NCBI RefSeq assembly: GCF_000337575.1
Contig: NZ_AOIM01000013.1
Coordinates: forward strand, 62,001 to 126,000
Reading direction: 5' to 3'
Source: Natrialba hulunbeirensis JCM 10989
Lineage (GTDB): Archaea > Halobacteriota > Halobacteria > Halobacteriales > Natrialbaceae
DNA: 64,000 nt
A program made the translations under genes and the position numbers. Below, in pieces: positions 25,846 to 34,736 of this stretch (position 1 is the first letter of the stretch; every line of letters starts with the position of its first letter). Under the pieces are notes generated by a model. The model was not told the origin of the DNA, ran no database searches, and saw only the letters and a program-made list of their open reading frames with translations.

Positions 25846-27177
25846 ATGGGAGCTGACGGCGAAGAGCCGGTGTACTACGTCATCAGTGACCTCCACATCG
25901 GCGGCGACGAACAGCTGGGTGACATCGATTTTCTTCCCGAACTGCTCGCGTTCCTTCGCCGGCTCGAAACGACTGCCGAACCCGTAGAGCTCGTGATCAA
26001 CGGGGACCTATTCGGCCTCTGGGAGTTCACGGAATCCCAGGGTGTCGCAAAGTTTGACACACTGGTCGAACGCTATCCGAACCTGTTCGAACAGCTCCGT
26101 GCTACGGGTGCTGAAATTTCGATTACGCTGCTTCCAGGCAATCACGACACCGAACTCGCCGCATACGAGGAGTACGAACGCCTGCTAGCCGAATACAACG
26201 TCAGACTCGTTCGAGCCGAATCGCTAACCCGACCGCTCGGCGACCGGACGATTCACTTCGAACACGGCCATCGGCAGGATCCTAACAATCGGTTCGAGGA
26301 TTTCGGCAATCCCTACGAGAAACCGCTCGGCTACTACTACAATACGCTGGTGACGAGTCGAGCGGGACGACTTTCTGACCGCGGCCGGTACAACTGGCTC
26401 AAGGACGTTCAGGCGGTGACGCCAACCGAACGCGTACCCCGCTGGCTCCTCTCGAAATACTTCTACCGTGAGATGAGGCCGACGCTTCGATACGCCTTGG
26501 TACCAGTTCTCCTGCTGTTCAACGTCAGCGTCGTTATTACCCTCCTCGCAGCGCTCGATGTCGCGGGGATCTGGACAATGCCAGTCGAAGTGACGGATGA
26601 TCTCCTCACACAACTGGGGTTCGTCGGTGAAGCGGTCCACTTCCTGCTCGTCGCGAACGCCGTCGTGGTCGGTATCTTACTCCTCGCGAGCATCCCCGTC
26701 TATCTCGTGCTCCGCGACCTCAGTGCAACCATCGACCGGTTCGGCATCCGCGAAACCGACCTCACCGTCGACCCGGACGAACCGTACCGGAAGGCCGCAC
26801 GAGACGTCTTCGACGAACGACCGGACACCGCTGTTTTCTGTTACGGGCACACCCATCGGCCGATGATGTCCGTCGTCGACGACCGCCTGCTCGTCAACAC
26901 TGGCACGTGGCTGAAACGACTCCACCGCCGGGACGTCGTCGCCGGCCTCCTCCCGCCAGTCTACTACCCGTCGTACCACCTGTGTATCGTCCGCATATCG
27001 GTTGCCGACGACGGCGGACTCGTCGTCGCGTACGAGCCTGCTGACAAGCCAAGCCCCGCCGCAGACGAGATGACTCTCCTCGAGCGACTGCTGACACTGG
27101 GTCGCGCGCCGGTACTCGAGTACCCCGACCGGGCGCACGTGACGGAGTCGGGGACGACGATCGATTGGGGTGAGTGA
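25846..27177 (+). CDS. metallophosphoesterase with inserted membrane helices
   Basis: The 443-residue protein has calcineurin-like phosphoesterase motifs in order: ISDLHIGGDE, NGDLFGLWE, LPGNHDTEL, HFEHGHRQDP and CYGHTHRP. Between the fourth and last motifs lie two strong membrane helices (LRYALVPVLLLFNVSVVITLLAAL; VHFLLVANAVVVGILLLASIPVYLVL), so the enzyme is membrane-inserted. It resembles LpxH-type UDP-sugar or phospholipid pyrophosphatases, but archaea lack lipid A, so the substrate may be an archaeal lipid intermediate. Start ATG 25846; a GTG at 25822 is in frame. Confidence 0.82.
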   Translation: MGADGEEPVYYVISDLHIGGDEQLGDIDFLPELLAFLRRLETTAEPVELVINGDLFGLWEFTESQGVAKFDTLVERYPNLFEQLRATGAEISITLLPGNHDTELAAYEEYERLLAEYNVRLVRAESLTRPLGDRTIHFEHGHRQDPNNRFEDFGNPYEKPLGYYYNTLVTSRAGRLSDRGRYNWLKDVQAVTPTERVPRWLLSKYFYREMRPTLRYALVPVLLLFNVSVVITLLAALDVAGIWTMPVEVTDDLLTQLGFVGEAVHFLLVANAVVVGILLLASIPVYLVLRDLSATIDRFGIRETDLTVDPDEPYRKAARDVFDERPDTAVFCYGHTHRPMMSVVDDRLLVNTGTWLKRLHRRDVVAGLLPPVYYPSYHLCIVRISVADDGGLVVAYEPADKPSPAADEMTLLERLLTLGRAPVLEYPDRAHVTESGTTIDWGE

Positions 27178-27400
27178 GCAGGATTCTGGTATGCCGACAT
27201 TGTGAGCGGTGGCGATCGGTAGCGAGCGGTGGCGAGCAGCGACGAACGGCGGCGTATTGCGAGTGTTTCGGGAGTTGCAGGAGTTGCGGGAGTTGCGAGT
27301 GTTGTGGCTGTCGTACGTGTCGTGGACGTACGTGTCGCAGACACACACCAGGAACGCGCAAAAGACAACCGTTAAAAACGGCGGGCGGAAAGGAAGGGGT

Positions 27401-27580
27401 ATGAGTACGACGGACGATCAGCAGGCACGATCCTGCGTTTCCTGCGGAATCAATATCGCCGGCACGAACGCCGCGGCGTTCAAGTGCCCGGAGTGTGGCA
27501 AGCAGATTTACCGCTGTGCCAAATGCCGCAAGCAGAGCAACCTCTATGAGTGCAACGAGTGCGGATTCACCGGACCTTGA
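27401..27580 (+). CDS. HVO_2753-family zinc finger protein
   Basis: A 59-residue protein with four CxxC pairs ([30 protein letters not shown]), giving two zinc-binding pockets. It is an orthologue of the small haloarchaeal protein HVO_2753, for which a two-zinc-pocket fold is known. Function in the cell is not settled; regulation or RNA binding is suggested by its companion. It ends five bases before aEF-1beta, so the pair is co-transcribed. A gttaaaaac TATA-like element lies 21-30 nt before the ATG. Confidence 0.9.
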   Translation: MSTTDDQQARSCVSCGINIAGTNAAAFKCPECGKQIYRCAKCRKQSNLYECNECGFTGP

Positions 27581-27585
27581 TACCA

Positions 27586-27852
27586 ATGGGAAAAGTTGCT
27601 GCCAAAATCAAGGTCATGCCGGACAGCCCAGAAATCGACCTGGACGCACTCCAGGAGCGCCTCGAGAGCGCACTCCCTGAGGGTGCAAAGATCAACGGCG
27701 TCGAGCGCGAAGAAGTCGCGTTCGGTCTCGTTGCACTCTACCCGACCGTGATCGTCCCTGACGGCTCCGGCGGCACGGAAACCGTCGAAGAGAACTTCGA
27801 TGACGTCGACGGCGTCGAGAGTGTCGGCGTCGAGAACGTCGGCCGTATCTAA
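27586..27852 (+). CDS. translation elongation factor 1-beta
   Basis: The 88-residue protein begins [22 protein letters not shown] and is the archaeal aEF-1B (EF-1beta), the nucleotide exchange factor for EF-1alpha. The conserved IKVMP strand, [15 protein letters not shown] and [12 protein letters not shown] are all present, and length is exactly that of the family. Co-transcribed with the upstream zinc-finger gene. A stem-loop follows the stop codon. Confidence 0.95.
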   Translation: MGKVAAKIKVMPDSPEIDLDALQERLESALPEGAKINGVEREEVAFGLVALYPTVIVPDGSGGTETVEENFDDVDGVESVGVENVGRI

Positions 27853-27854
27853 CT

Positions 27855-27879
27855 CGGATCCGAATCGATTTTCGATCCG
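27855..27879 (+). terminator. stem-loop after aEF-1beta
   Basis: cggatc (27855-27860) pairs with gatccg (27874-27879), enclosing an internal aatcgatt palindrome and a short T run. Its position 2 bases after the aEF-1beta stop suggests a termination or 3'-end processing signal. Confidence 0.4.
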
Positions 27880-28136
27880 TGTTGCTGTAACTGGTCGTGA
27901 GCGACTGCTCTGATCGCTTGGCTGCGTCGGGTAGCTGATCGCGTTGTGTAGCGGACCGTGTTTGATAGCACATCGTCGTGGCTCCCAGACCTGTTCGCAC
28001 TTCTGCCACACCATCACCCACCGCTAGTGCAGACAGTGGACTCGGAAACTCGGACCGTACTCGAAGTAGCTCGGAACGTACTCGAGTACCATCGATCCAG
28101 CGCGGGCCGATTCGAAGAGACTGAAAAAGTGACGAG

Positions 28137-29645
28137 TCAGGCCGATTCTCGGTACGCATCGAGTCGGCCCTTCAGGAACGGCCCGAACAGGATCGCGACG
28201 ATTGCGACCACGAGCAGCGGTGAGAGCCAGCCGTACTCGATCGGGTTGAGGAAGATCATGTACGAGCCATCGGAGATCTGCAGCGAGGTGTAGAGGTTCT
28301 CCTCGGCGATGCTACCGAGAACCACCCCGAGAACGAACGCGATCACGGAGTAGTTGTACCGCACCATGTAGAAGCCGATCACACCGAAGACGATGATCGT
28401 CACGACGTCGATGGGGTTCGAGTCGAGGGCGTACGTCCCGAGGAACGAGAGGACGACGACCATCGGGATGAGGTAGTTCGTGTCGATTCGGGTCAGGACG
28501 CCGAGTCGGGTAACCAGCGTGAGCCCGACGAGGAGGATAATGACGTTCCCGACCAGCAACGCGAGCAACATTGTGTAGGTCAACGCGAGCTCGCCACTCG
28601 GATCGAACATACTCTGGCCGGGTCGCAGGTTGTGCATGAGCAGACCGGCGATGAGGACGGCCGTCGAAGAACTTCCGGGAATACCAAAGGAGATTGCAGG
28701 AATGAGCGAGCCCGCGACGGTGCCGTTGTTCGACGCTTCCGAGGCGACGACACCGGTCTCGTTACCGGAGCCGAAGGAATCAGGGTCGTCCGAACTGCGG
28801 ACGGCCTCGGAGTAGGCGACGAAGTTCGAGACCGTTGAGCCGGCACCGGGAATGGAACCGACGATCATCCCGATCATGCTCGATTTGAACACCGTGAGCG
28901 GACGCTTGACTGTCTCGACTACGCCGTCGATGATACCGCCACCGATGTCGACCGCCTGATCGGCGATACCGCCCGTCTGCCCGGCGAGTTTCATCATCTC
29001 CGCGATCGCGAACAATCCGATGAGGACGGCGACGAAGTCGATTCCATCGTACAGCAGCATCGATTCCGTGTATCGGTTGTCGAGACTCATCGGGGCCGAC
29101 CCGACAGTCGTTACGAGCAGGCCGGCGACACCGGCGAGCAGTCCTTTCGCCATCGAGCCACGGGTGACGACGGTGATCATCGCCAGACCGAGCACGGCGA
29201 CGAGGAACCGCTCTGGCGAACCGACAGCCAGCACGATTTCGACGAGGAACGGCGAGAACAGGATCAGCGCCGTGATGGTGAACAGCCCGGCGATCGTCGA
29301 CGCTGTCGCCGAGATCGACAGCGCTGTGGCTGCTCTCCCCTGTTTCGACATGGGGTAGCCGTCGAACATCGTCGCCGCCGAGGACGACACCCCAGGCGTA
29401 TTGATGAGGATCGCCGCGATCGATCCGCCGTACATCGAGCCGCTGTAGATCCCGATCAGGAGGATAATCGCGTTTTCCGGCGATAGCGGTGCCGTCATCG
29501 GCAGGATAATCGCCATCCCGAGCGGCGGTCCAAGCCCCGGCAACGCGCCGACGATGATCCCCAGCAGAACGCCGATGATCACCCAGATCATCGTCTCGAA
29601 CGTGAGCAGTGTCTCGAGTGCCCCGAACAGTGACTCGACTGTCAT
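28137..29645 (-). CDS. tctA: tripartite tricarboxylate transporter, large permease TctA
   Basis: A 502-residue protein with about 12 helices and the TctA signature GALPGLGPPLGMAIILPMT near the N-terminus, plus SAATMFDGYPMSKQG and later SIPGAGSTVSNFVAYSEA. TTT carriers use a high-affinity extracytoplasmic binding protein and ion gradients to import citrate-like or other carboxylates. Its start overlaps the end of tctB by 4 bases (ATGA), and the order is C-B-A. Confidence 0.92.
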   Translation of the reverse strand: MTVESLFGALETLLTFETMIWVIIGVLLGIIVGALPGLGPPLGMAIILPMTAPLSPENAIILLIGIYSGSMYGGSIAAILINTPGVSSSAATMFDGYPMSKQGRAATALSISATASTIAGLFTITALILFSPFLVEIVLAVGSPERFLVAVLGLAMITVVTRGSMAKGLLAGVAGLLVTTVGSAPMSLDNRYTESMLLYDGIDFVAVLIGLFAIAEMMKLAGQTGGIADQAVDIGGGIIDGVVETVKRPLTVFKSSMIGMIVGSIPGAGSTVSNFVAYSEAVRSSDDPDSFGSGNETGVVASEASNNGTVAGSLIPAISFGIPGSSSTAVLIAGLLMHNLRPGQSMFDPSGELALTYTMLLALLVGNVIILLVGLTLVTRLGVLTRIDTNYLIPMVVVLSFLGTYALDSNPIDVVTIIVFGVIGFYMVRYNYSVIAFVLGVVLGSIAEENLYTSLQISDGSYMIFLNPIEYGWLSPLLVVAIVAILFGPFLKGRLDAYRESA

Positions 29646-30448
29646 GGGTTCGGGGTCACCCCGTGCTCACGGGGAGTGGTCCCCTCGCGGTCAGCGGGAG
29701 TGCCGCTCGAACGGGTTGTTTCGTACTTTGTCCGATCGCCACCGATGCCAGAGAGCACAGTGAGTGTGGCCAATGCACTGGTACTGGTGTCTCCCCCGCC
29801 GACGAACAGCGGTGCCGGTGGTTCCCAGCCGGTGTACCAGCCAACTGCGATTTCCGGCGCAATGACGAGGTAGAACACGAGCGCGGTGAGAAAGCCGACG
29901 CCGACGAGTGCGGCGGATCGCCGTCGGTCGATCCCCGCCCACCATGCAAAGAGGGCGACGAAAATCGGCGTTGCGTACAGCATCCCGATCGTGAACGTCA
30001 GGCCGAGATACAGCACACACAGTCCCGCGGTGACAGCGGGACCCCACGGATCGTCGATGTCGTACGTGTAGGCACCTGCGGTCGTCTCCTCGGTTGGCTG
30101 GTCGTCAGCGTCGCCGTCGTCCTCGTCACCGCCGAGTAACTGTGCCGGCTCGGCGACGAATCGCCGGAGCGGACCCGGAAGATAGTTTCGTCCGAGGAGC
30201 AAGAGCGAGAGTACGATCGTCGCTCCCGCCGTTAGCCGGGGAAACGTCGCCGCACTCGCGGTAAACTCGCTGGCTCCCCAGAACATGTAACTCGCAGCGA
30301 CGAGGAAACAGAGCAACAACACGTGCTCCATCGTCCCCCGTTCGCGGAACACGACTTCGCCCGCGTCACTGAGTCGGGTCGTGACCGTCTCGAACCCCTC
30401 TCGGGCTCTGCGTGAAACGGTCTCGCCAACGGTATCTGTGTCGTCCAT
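29642..30448 (-). CDS. tctB: tripartite tricarboxylate transporter, small permease TctB
   Basis: A 268-residue protein with four membrane helices (MEHVLLLCFLVAASYMFWGASEF; AGATIVLSLLLLG; GPAVTAGLCVLYLGLTF; ALVGVGFLTALVFYLVIAPE) in the TctB pattern, and an acidic cytoplasmic loop. N-terminal and C-terminal tails are longer than in bacterial TctB. ATG 30448 was chosen; an in-frame start at 30517 adds non-conserved residues. It is 179 bases after tctC and overlaps tctA. Confidence 0.85.
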   Translation of the reverse strand: MDDTDTVGETVSRRAREGFETVTTRLSDAGEVVFRERGTMEHVLLLCFLVAASYMFWGASEFTASAATFPRLTAGATIVLSLLLLGRNYLPGPLRRFVAEPAQLLGGDEDDGDADDQPTEETTAGAYTYDIDDPWGPAVTAGLCVLYLGLTFTIGMLYATPIFVALFAWWAGIDRRRSAALVGVGFLTALVFYLVIAPEIAVGWYTGWEPPAPLFVGGGDTSTSALATLTVLSGIGGDRTKYETTRSSGTPADREGTTPREHGVTPNP

Positions 30449-30627
30449 CGGTTGTGATTTTCTGGGTTGTCGGTTGCTGCTGGTACGGGGGTATCCTACG
30501 TCACTCACGCTATTCACGCACGTACACTACACACGCCATTTCCGCCGCATACTCTACTTCCACCACTCACACTACTCACACCCGCAGACACCCCACCAAA
30601 CCAGCGACTGTGAGCGACCACGGCAGG

Positions 30628-31611
30628 TTATGCGTCTTCGTCGATTCGCTCTTCGAACGCCTCGAAGTCGACGTTCTCTTCGAGGTCGTCGAGTGCGCCA
30701 TCGAGGTCGTCGGCCGCCGCATCTATGTCGCCGTACTCGAGTACGTTGCCGGTTTCTTCGGCCCACTCCTGGGCCTCGTCGTGGGTTGCAGCGTACTCGA
30801 TGGCGTCGGCGAGGTCCTGGCGAACGTCTTCCGGGGTGCCAGGTGGCGCGATCTGGGTCTGTCTGAATTCGGAGATGTACGCGAGACTGTCGCCGTAGTT
30901 GGTGATCTGGTCGATCTCCGGGAAGGCGTCGATATCGGTGTCCATCAGGTTGACGATGGCGCTGACGTTGCCGGAGTCGACGGCGTCGGCAGCGGAGGTG
31001 TTCGTTGCGATGCCGACCGGCGTTTCGCCGGAGATGACGGCTTCGTTGACTTCGCCACCGCCGTCGTAGGCGACGGCTGTCTCCCACTCGAGGTCGTACT
31101 CGTCGCGAAGCAGGTAGGAAATGACGTGGCTGTCGTGGCCAGTTCCCTGATGAGCGAAGTTGTCGACCTCGCCGTCGGCGTAGGCGTCCTGCAGTTCGCT
31201 GAAGTCGCTGACGCCGAGTTCGTCGTTGACGATGATCGTGTAGCCGAAGACACCGGAGTACGCGATCGGTTCGAAGTCAGACGGATGCCAGTCGTCGATG
31301 CCCTCGAGTCGCCAGCCGAACTGCCAGCTCGGTGTGTTCGCGGTGCCGAAGACGGTTCCATCGTCGTCCTGGCTGTGGAGCCACTCGATGCCGCGGAGGC
31401 TTCCCGCACCGGGCTGGTTGTCGATAACGACGGAGCCGTCGAGCTCTTCTTCCATGAGTGGGCCGAGCTGACGGGCGTAGGTGTCCGTGCCACCGCCCTC
31501 GGACCACGGAATCATCCAGGTTAGTTCCTCGTTGTCGAGACAGCCAGCAAGGCCAGCAAGCGAGACAGTAGATGCTGCACCAATTCCTTTCAGCAGACGT
31601 CGTCGATTCAC
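30628..31611 (-). CDS. tctC: tripartite tricarboxylate transporter substrate-binding protein TctC
   Basis: The 327-residue lipoprotein has a Tat-type signal (NRRRLLKGIGAASTVSLAGLAGC) with the lipobox Cys, then a Bug-type binding fold: TWMIPWSEGGGTDTYARQL, DNQPGAGSLRGIEWL, and FAHQGTGHDSHV. Bug proteins bind dicarboxylates, tricarboxylates or other small acids. Start GTG 31611 places the double arginine at the N-terminus; the longer ATG start (31659) would push it inward. First gene of the tct operon, divergent from the MFS gene. Confidence 0.88.
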   Translation of the reverse strand: MNRRRLLKGIGAASTVSLAGLAGCLDNEELTWMIPWSEGGGTDTYARQLGPLMEEELDGSVVIDNQPGAGSLRGIEWLHSQDDDGTVFGTANTPSWQFGWRLEGIDDWHPSDFEPIAYSGVFGYTIIVNDELGVSDFSELQDAYADGEVDNFAHQGTGHDSHVISYLLRDEYDLEWETAVAYDGGGEVNEAVISGETPVGIATNTSAADAVDSGNVSAIVNLMDTDIDAFPEIDQITNYGDSLAYISEFRQTQIAPPGTPEDVRQDLADAIEYAATHDEAQEWAEETGNVLEYGDIDAAADDLDGALDDLEENVDFEAFEERIDEDA

Positions 31612-31887
31612 AGTCCACCGTACCCGCTGAAACGGTGATAAGGGTGGCCACCTATGCAAGAGTTACAGGTATCTCGAACACAGATGAAAGATAATTGCGT
31701 ATAGATACGAACACTCCCCTTCCTTTTTGCCCAATAATCACACGATTGTGTTATGGTGGCATACCACTCACGACCTACGATACCAAGAGCCGGACGAGAC
31801 CGTCCAATCTGGGAACGGTGTTATCAATACGACTGTACTGCCGCCAGCGCAACGTTTACTGGACGGTGCCTGTGAGAGTGTGTAGGC
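31612..31887. promoter_or_regulatory. divergent promoter region tctC / MFS
   Basis: A 276-base AT-rich spacer should carry both promoters. It includes an imperfect inverted repeat gtggcataccac (near 31756-31767) and acacgattgtgt just before it, which could be operators for an acid-responsive regulator. I cannot identify the regulator. Confidence 0.4.
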
Positions 31888-33198
31888 GTGAATTTGCTCT
31901 CGGATCCGACGAACCGTCGCTGGCTTGCGTGGGGTGCGCTCGCGACGGTGTTCCTTCTCGTCAATCTTCATCGACTCTCGACCGGCGTCCTCTCCGAACA
32001 GTTGACTGTCGACTTCGGTACGACGGCCGCACAACTGGGCACTCTCCACGCCTCGTTCTTCCTCATTTATGCACTAATCCAGATTCCGACCGGCGTCCTC
32101 GCCGATCGTGTCGGTCCGCGATACGTCGGAACGGCCGGCGGTGTCGTCCTCAGCGTCGGTGCGATCGGATTTGCGCTCAGTAGCAGCTACCTCGCGGCGT
32201 TTCTCTCCCGTGCCCTGATCGGACTCGGCAGCGGCGTCATCTTCGTCTCGATTCTTCGATTCTGTGCGAACTGGTATCGCGCGGACGAGTTCGCCACGAT
32301 GACCGGATTGACGGCAAGTGTTGCCGGACTCGGCGCAATCCTCGCGACGACGCCGCTCGCCGTCGCTGTCGGCACGGTCGGTTGGCGATCAACCATCCTC
32401 GGCCTCGCGACCGTCGGTCTGGTCGCTGCCGGCGCAGTGTACACTCTCGCACGGAGTTCGCCCGCCGACGCCGGACTCGAACCAATCGACGGCGTCCCCG
32501 AGCAGCCATCGATTTCGCTCACAGAAACCTGGCAGAACCTTCGACTGCTCGCGAAAGACCGGGTCCAGTGGCTGCTCTCGATCGTTTTCTTTGCGGGCAA
32601 CGGTGCGCTCCTCACCCTGCTCGGACTCTGGGGAATCCCGTATCTGGTCGTCGTCTACGGCGTCGATACAACGACGGCCTCCTACTACACGCTGCTTGGC
32701 TCCGTCGGAATGCTGGTCGGCCCGCCAGTCATCGGCTGGGTTTCGGATCGCATCGCGCGGCGGCGACTCCCGATGGCGATCGGACTCGGCTTTTTCGCGG
32801 TCGCACTGAGCGTGATTCCACTATTCGGACAGCCACCCCTGTATCTCGTCGCCATCTCGTACTTTTGTTGTGGACTATTGGCCGGGGCAGCTATGCTCTC
32901 GCTTTCGATCGTCAAAGAGCGCTACCCTGCTAGCGCGAGCGGCGTCGCAACGGCAACCGTCAACACCGCCGGCTTCGTCGGCGCAACCGTGCTTCCCGCC
33001 GTGATGGGGCTCGCGCTCGACCAGTACCAGACCGGCGAAACCATCGACGGCACGGTTGCCTACACCGAATTCGGCTACCGCATCGCGTTCGGAATCCTCG
33101 CCGGTGCCGTCGCCATCGCGTTCCTGTGTTCGCTGTGGCTCCTGTTCGCCGAGCAACGCACGGATGCGCCCGCGGCCACGCCAGCCGAGACGAACTAG
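31888..33198 (+). CDS. MFS transporter
   Basis: A 436-residue protein with 12 helices. The first loop FGTTAAQLGTLHASFFLIYALIQIPTGVLADRVGPRYVGTAGG carries the MFS DRxGxR-type motif, and the second half repeats it weakly as GWVSDRIARRRLPMAIG. Similar to oxalate/formate-antiporter and other anionic-substrate subfamilies. Being divergent from tctCBA suggests a related substrate, by position only. Starts with GTG 31888, 11 residues into a tight promoter spacing. Confidence 0.85.
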   Translation: MNLLSDPTNRRWLAWGALATVFLLVNLHRLSTGVLSEQLTVDFGTTAAQLGTLHASFFLIYALIQIPTGVLADRVGPRYVGTAGGVVLSVGAIGFALSSSYLAAFLSRALIGLGSGVIFVSILRFCANWYRADEFATMTGLTASVAGLGAILATTPLAVAVGTVGWRSTILGLATVGLVAAGAVYTLARSSPADAGLEPIDGVPEQPSISLTETWQNLRLLAKDRVQWLLSIVFFAGNGALLTLLGLWGIPYLVVVYGVDTTTASYYTLLGSVGMLVGPPVIGWVSDRIARRRLPMAIGLGFFAVALSVIPLFGQPPLYLVAISYFCCGLLAGAAMLSLSIVKERYPASASGVATATVNTAGFVGATVLPAVMGLALDQYQTGETIDGTVAYTEFGYRIAFGILAGAVAIAFLCSLWLLFAEQRTDAPAATPAETN

Positions 33199-33262
33199 GA
33201 CTGTGGCGATACCGGATGCCGAATGCCAGATACCGGGACCGGACAGCGGACACCGACCGAAA

Positions 33263-33943
33263 TCAGTCGATCGTCCGGCGCGTCTCCGGATCCACCGCCG
33301 TCAAATACTGCTCTAGGAGCGTCGGGAACTCCCGACCCCGAATGAACCGGAGACCGAAATCCTCCGTCCAGTCGATGATCCCCCTGTCCTCGGTGACTAC
33401 GCCGGCGTCGAGTTCACGCGCGAGAATCAGCAGGTCGAAATCCTCGCGCGAGTCGAGCACTCCCGTCCGCATCGCAGTACGGTACTTCTCGCGCAGATCC
33501 GAGACGATGGCATCGATCTCCGTCTTGTACTCGTGGTCCTCGAGTGGTTCGTCGACTGCGTCCTCCGCGCGCCGAACCGCCTTTTCTGACACCCGGAGCC
33601 CGCGGTCGACGCGGCCGCTCATTTCGTCGACGAAGCTGTAGACGACGTTTGCAGGGATCGTCACGGCATAGCGGTCGGGATGTTTGCGGATCACCCAGGT
33701 GTGCAGCCGGGAGTACACCTCGTCGTCCACGTCGCGAGCCGCGAGCATCGTCGTGAACTCGTCGTGAATCGTCGGCGGCATGTAACACGAGATGCCCAGA
33801 TTGAGCCGCGCGTTGGCGATCAACTCGAGGAGGCGCAGGATGGCGTCCTCGAGTGACTCGTCCTCGCGGCGGATCTCCTCGGTGAGAAAGAGAGAGGTGT
33901 CGAGGACGAATCGTTGCTTGAAGGCCTCGCTGGAGGTGGCCAT
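33263..33943 (-). CDS. RNA ligase partner protein (PIN-like)
   Basis: A 226-residue protein matching the archaeal family named RNA ligase partner protein: [33 protein letters not shown], and near the C-terminus [24 protein letters not shown]. The latter matches PIN-domain metal ligands (LDT, E, D, ED), so ribonuclease activity is plausible. It is always found near an archaeal ATP-dependent RNA ligase, as here 0.8 kb away. The 5' side carries a heptanucleotide repeat. Confidence 0.88.
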   Translation of the reverse strand: MATSSEAFKQRFVLDTSLFLTEEIRREDESLEDAILRLLELIANARLNLGISCYMPPTIHDEFTTMLAARDVDDEVYSRLHTWVIRKHPDRYAVTIPANVVYSFVDEMSGRVDRGLRVSEKAVRRAEDAVDEPLEDHEYKTEIDAIVSDLREKYRTAMRTGVLDSREDFDLLILARELDAGVVTEDRGIIDWTEDFGLRFIRGREFPTLLEQYLTAVDPETRRTID

Positions 33944-34010
33944 GGGGTGTGTAGGGGACGAAGGAGGAAATAACTACGTCGAGAGTGCAGCCGAGGAGAG
34001 TTGACCAGTT

Positions 34011-34142
34011 GCGTCAGGCGTCAGGCGTCAGGCGTCAGGCGTCAGGCGTCAGGCGTCAGGCGTCAGGCGTCGGGCGTCAGGCGTCGGGCGTCGGGCGTCG
34101 GGCGTCGGGCGTCGGGTGTCAGGTATCCGGTGCAGGCGTCAG
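34011..34142. repeat. heptanucleotide tandem repeat, 16 units plus degenerate tail
   Basis: Ten units of gcgtcag and gcgtcgg alternate in a clear order: eight gcgtcag, one gcgtcgg, one gcgtcag, five gcgtcgg, one gtgtcag (34011-34122). A degenerate tail with one further gcgtcag ends at 34142. It lies between two minus-strand genes, 68 bases upstream of the RNA ligase partner start and directly against the stop of the CxxC gene. Confidence 0.9.
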
Positions 34143-34143
34143 A

Positions 34144-34626
34144 TTACGGCCCTGGCGAGGGTCCCGGCCCCGGTCCCTGGCCCTGGCCCTGCCCGCCTCC
34201 CTGCGGTCCCTTGGCACCAAGATCCGCCTGCGAGACGATCTGTGCGCCGCGCTCGGAGAGGTCGACGGTCACGTCTTCGTGGACGGCCTTGCTGATCTCG
34301 TCGATGTTCCCCGCGAGCACCGTCAGGATGTCGCTCGGGTTCGCGTACAGCAGCATATTACCGTCCTGTCCCTCCGCGACGAGCTGGGTGTCGTTGAGGA
34401 CGATCTGGTTGTTCTGGATGGTCGCTGCGACGACCGGCAGCGCCTCCGGCTTGCCCGGTTCGTCATCTCGAACGCGGCGGATGTGGACCGCGTCGAGGTC
34501 GAGGACGTGTTTGTGCTCTTTGATCTTCTCGGCGCAGGCCACCATGTCCTGCAACAGCTTCGACTTCTCCTCGGTCGCGTGATCGCCGTCGAGACAGTGC
34601 TGGCAAACGCGGAGTTCGATTCGCAT
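34144..34626 (-). CDS. uncharacterised CxxC protein with Gly/Gln/Pro tail
   Basis: The 160-residue protein begins MRIELRVCQHCLDGDHAT (C8 and C11 form a CxxC). The middle is mixed alpha/beta (ALPVVAATIQNNQIVLNDTQLV, DILTVLAGNIDEISKAVHEDVTVDL). It ends in a low-complexity GPQGGGQGQGQGPGPGPSPGP tail. I do not recognise a family. It sits between the RNA ligase and its partner, divergent from the ligase, so a role in RNA end processing is possible by position only. ATG 34632 two codons upstream is an alternative start. Confidence 0.72.
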   Translation of the reverse strand: MRIELRVCQHCLDGDHATEEKSKLLQDMVACAEKIKEHKHVLDLDAVHIRRVRDDEPGKPEALPVVAATIQNNQIVLNDTQLVAEGQDGNMLLYANPSDILTVLAGNIDEISKAVHEDVTVDLSERGAQIVSQADLGAKGPQGGGQGQGQGPGPGPSPGP

Positions 34627-34736
34627 TACCATTCGTTTGGGACGCCAGCCCGATGAGAATTCCGTTTCGGCGACCGGAGTCGGGAGGGGACAGCGGCGGG
34701 TCGGGGTTCTTTCCGCTACTCGTCGTACGCCCACCG

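Noticed and set aside
34011-34142. CRISPR array
   Set aside because: Units are 7 bases and contiguous; CRISPR repeats are longer and separated by unique spacers, and no cas gene is nearby.
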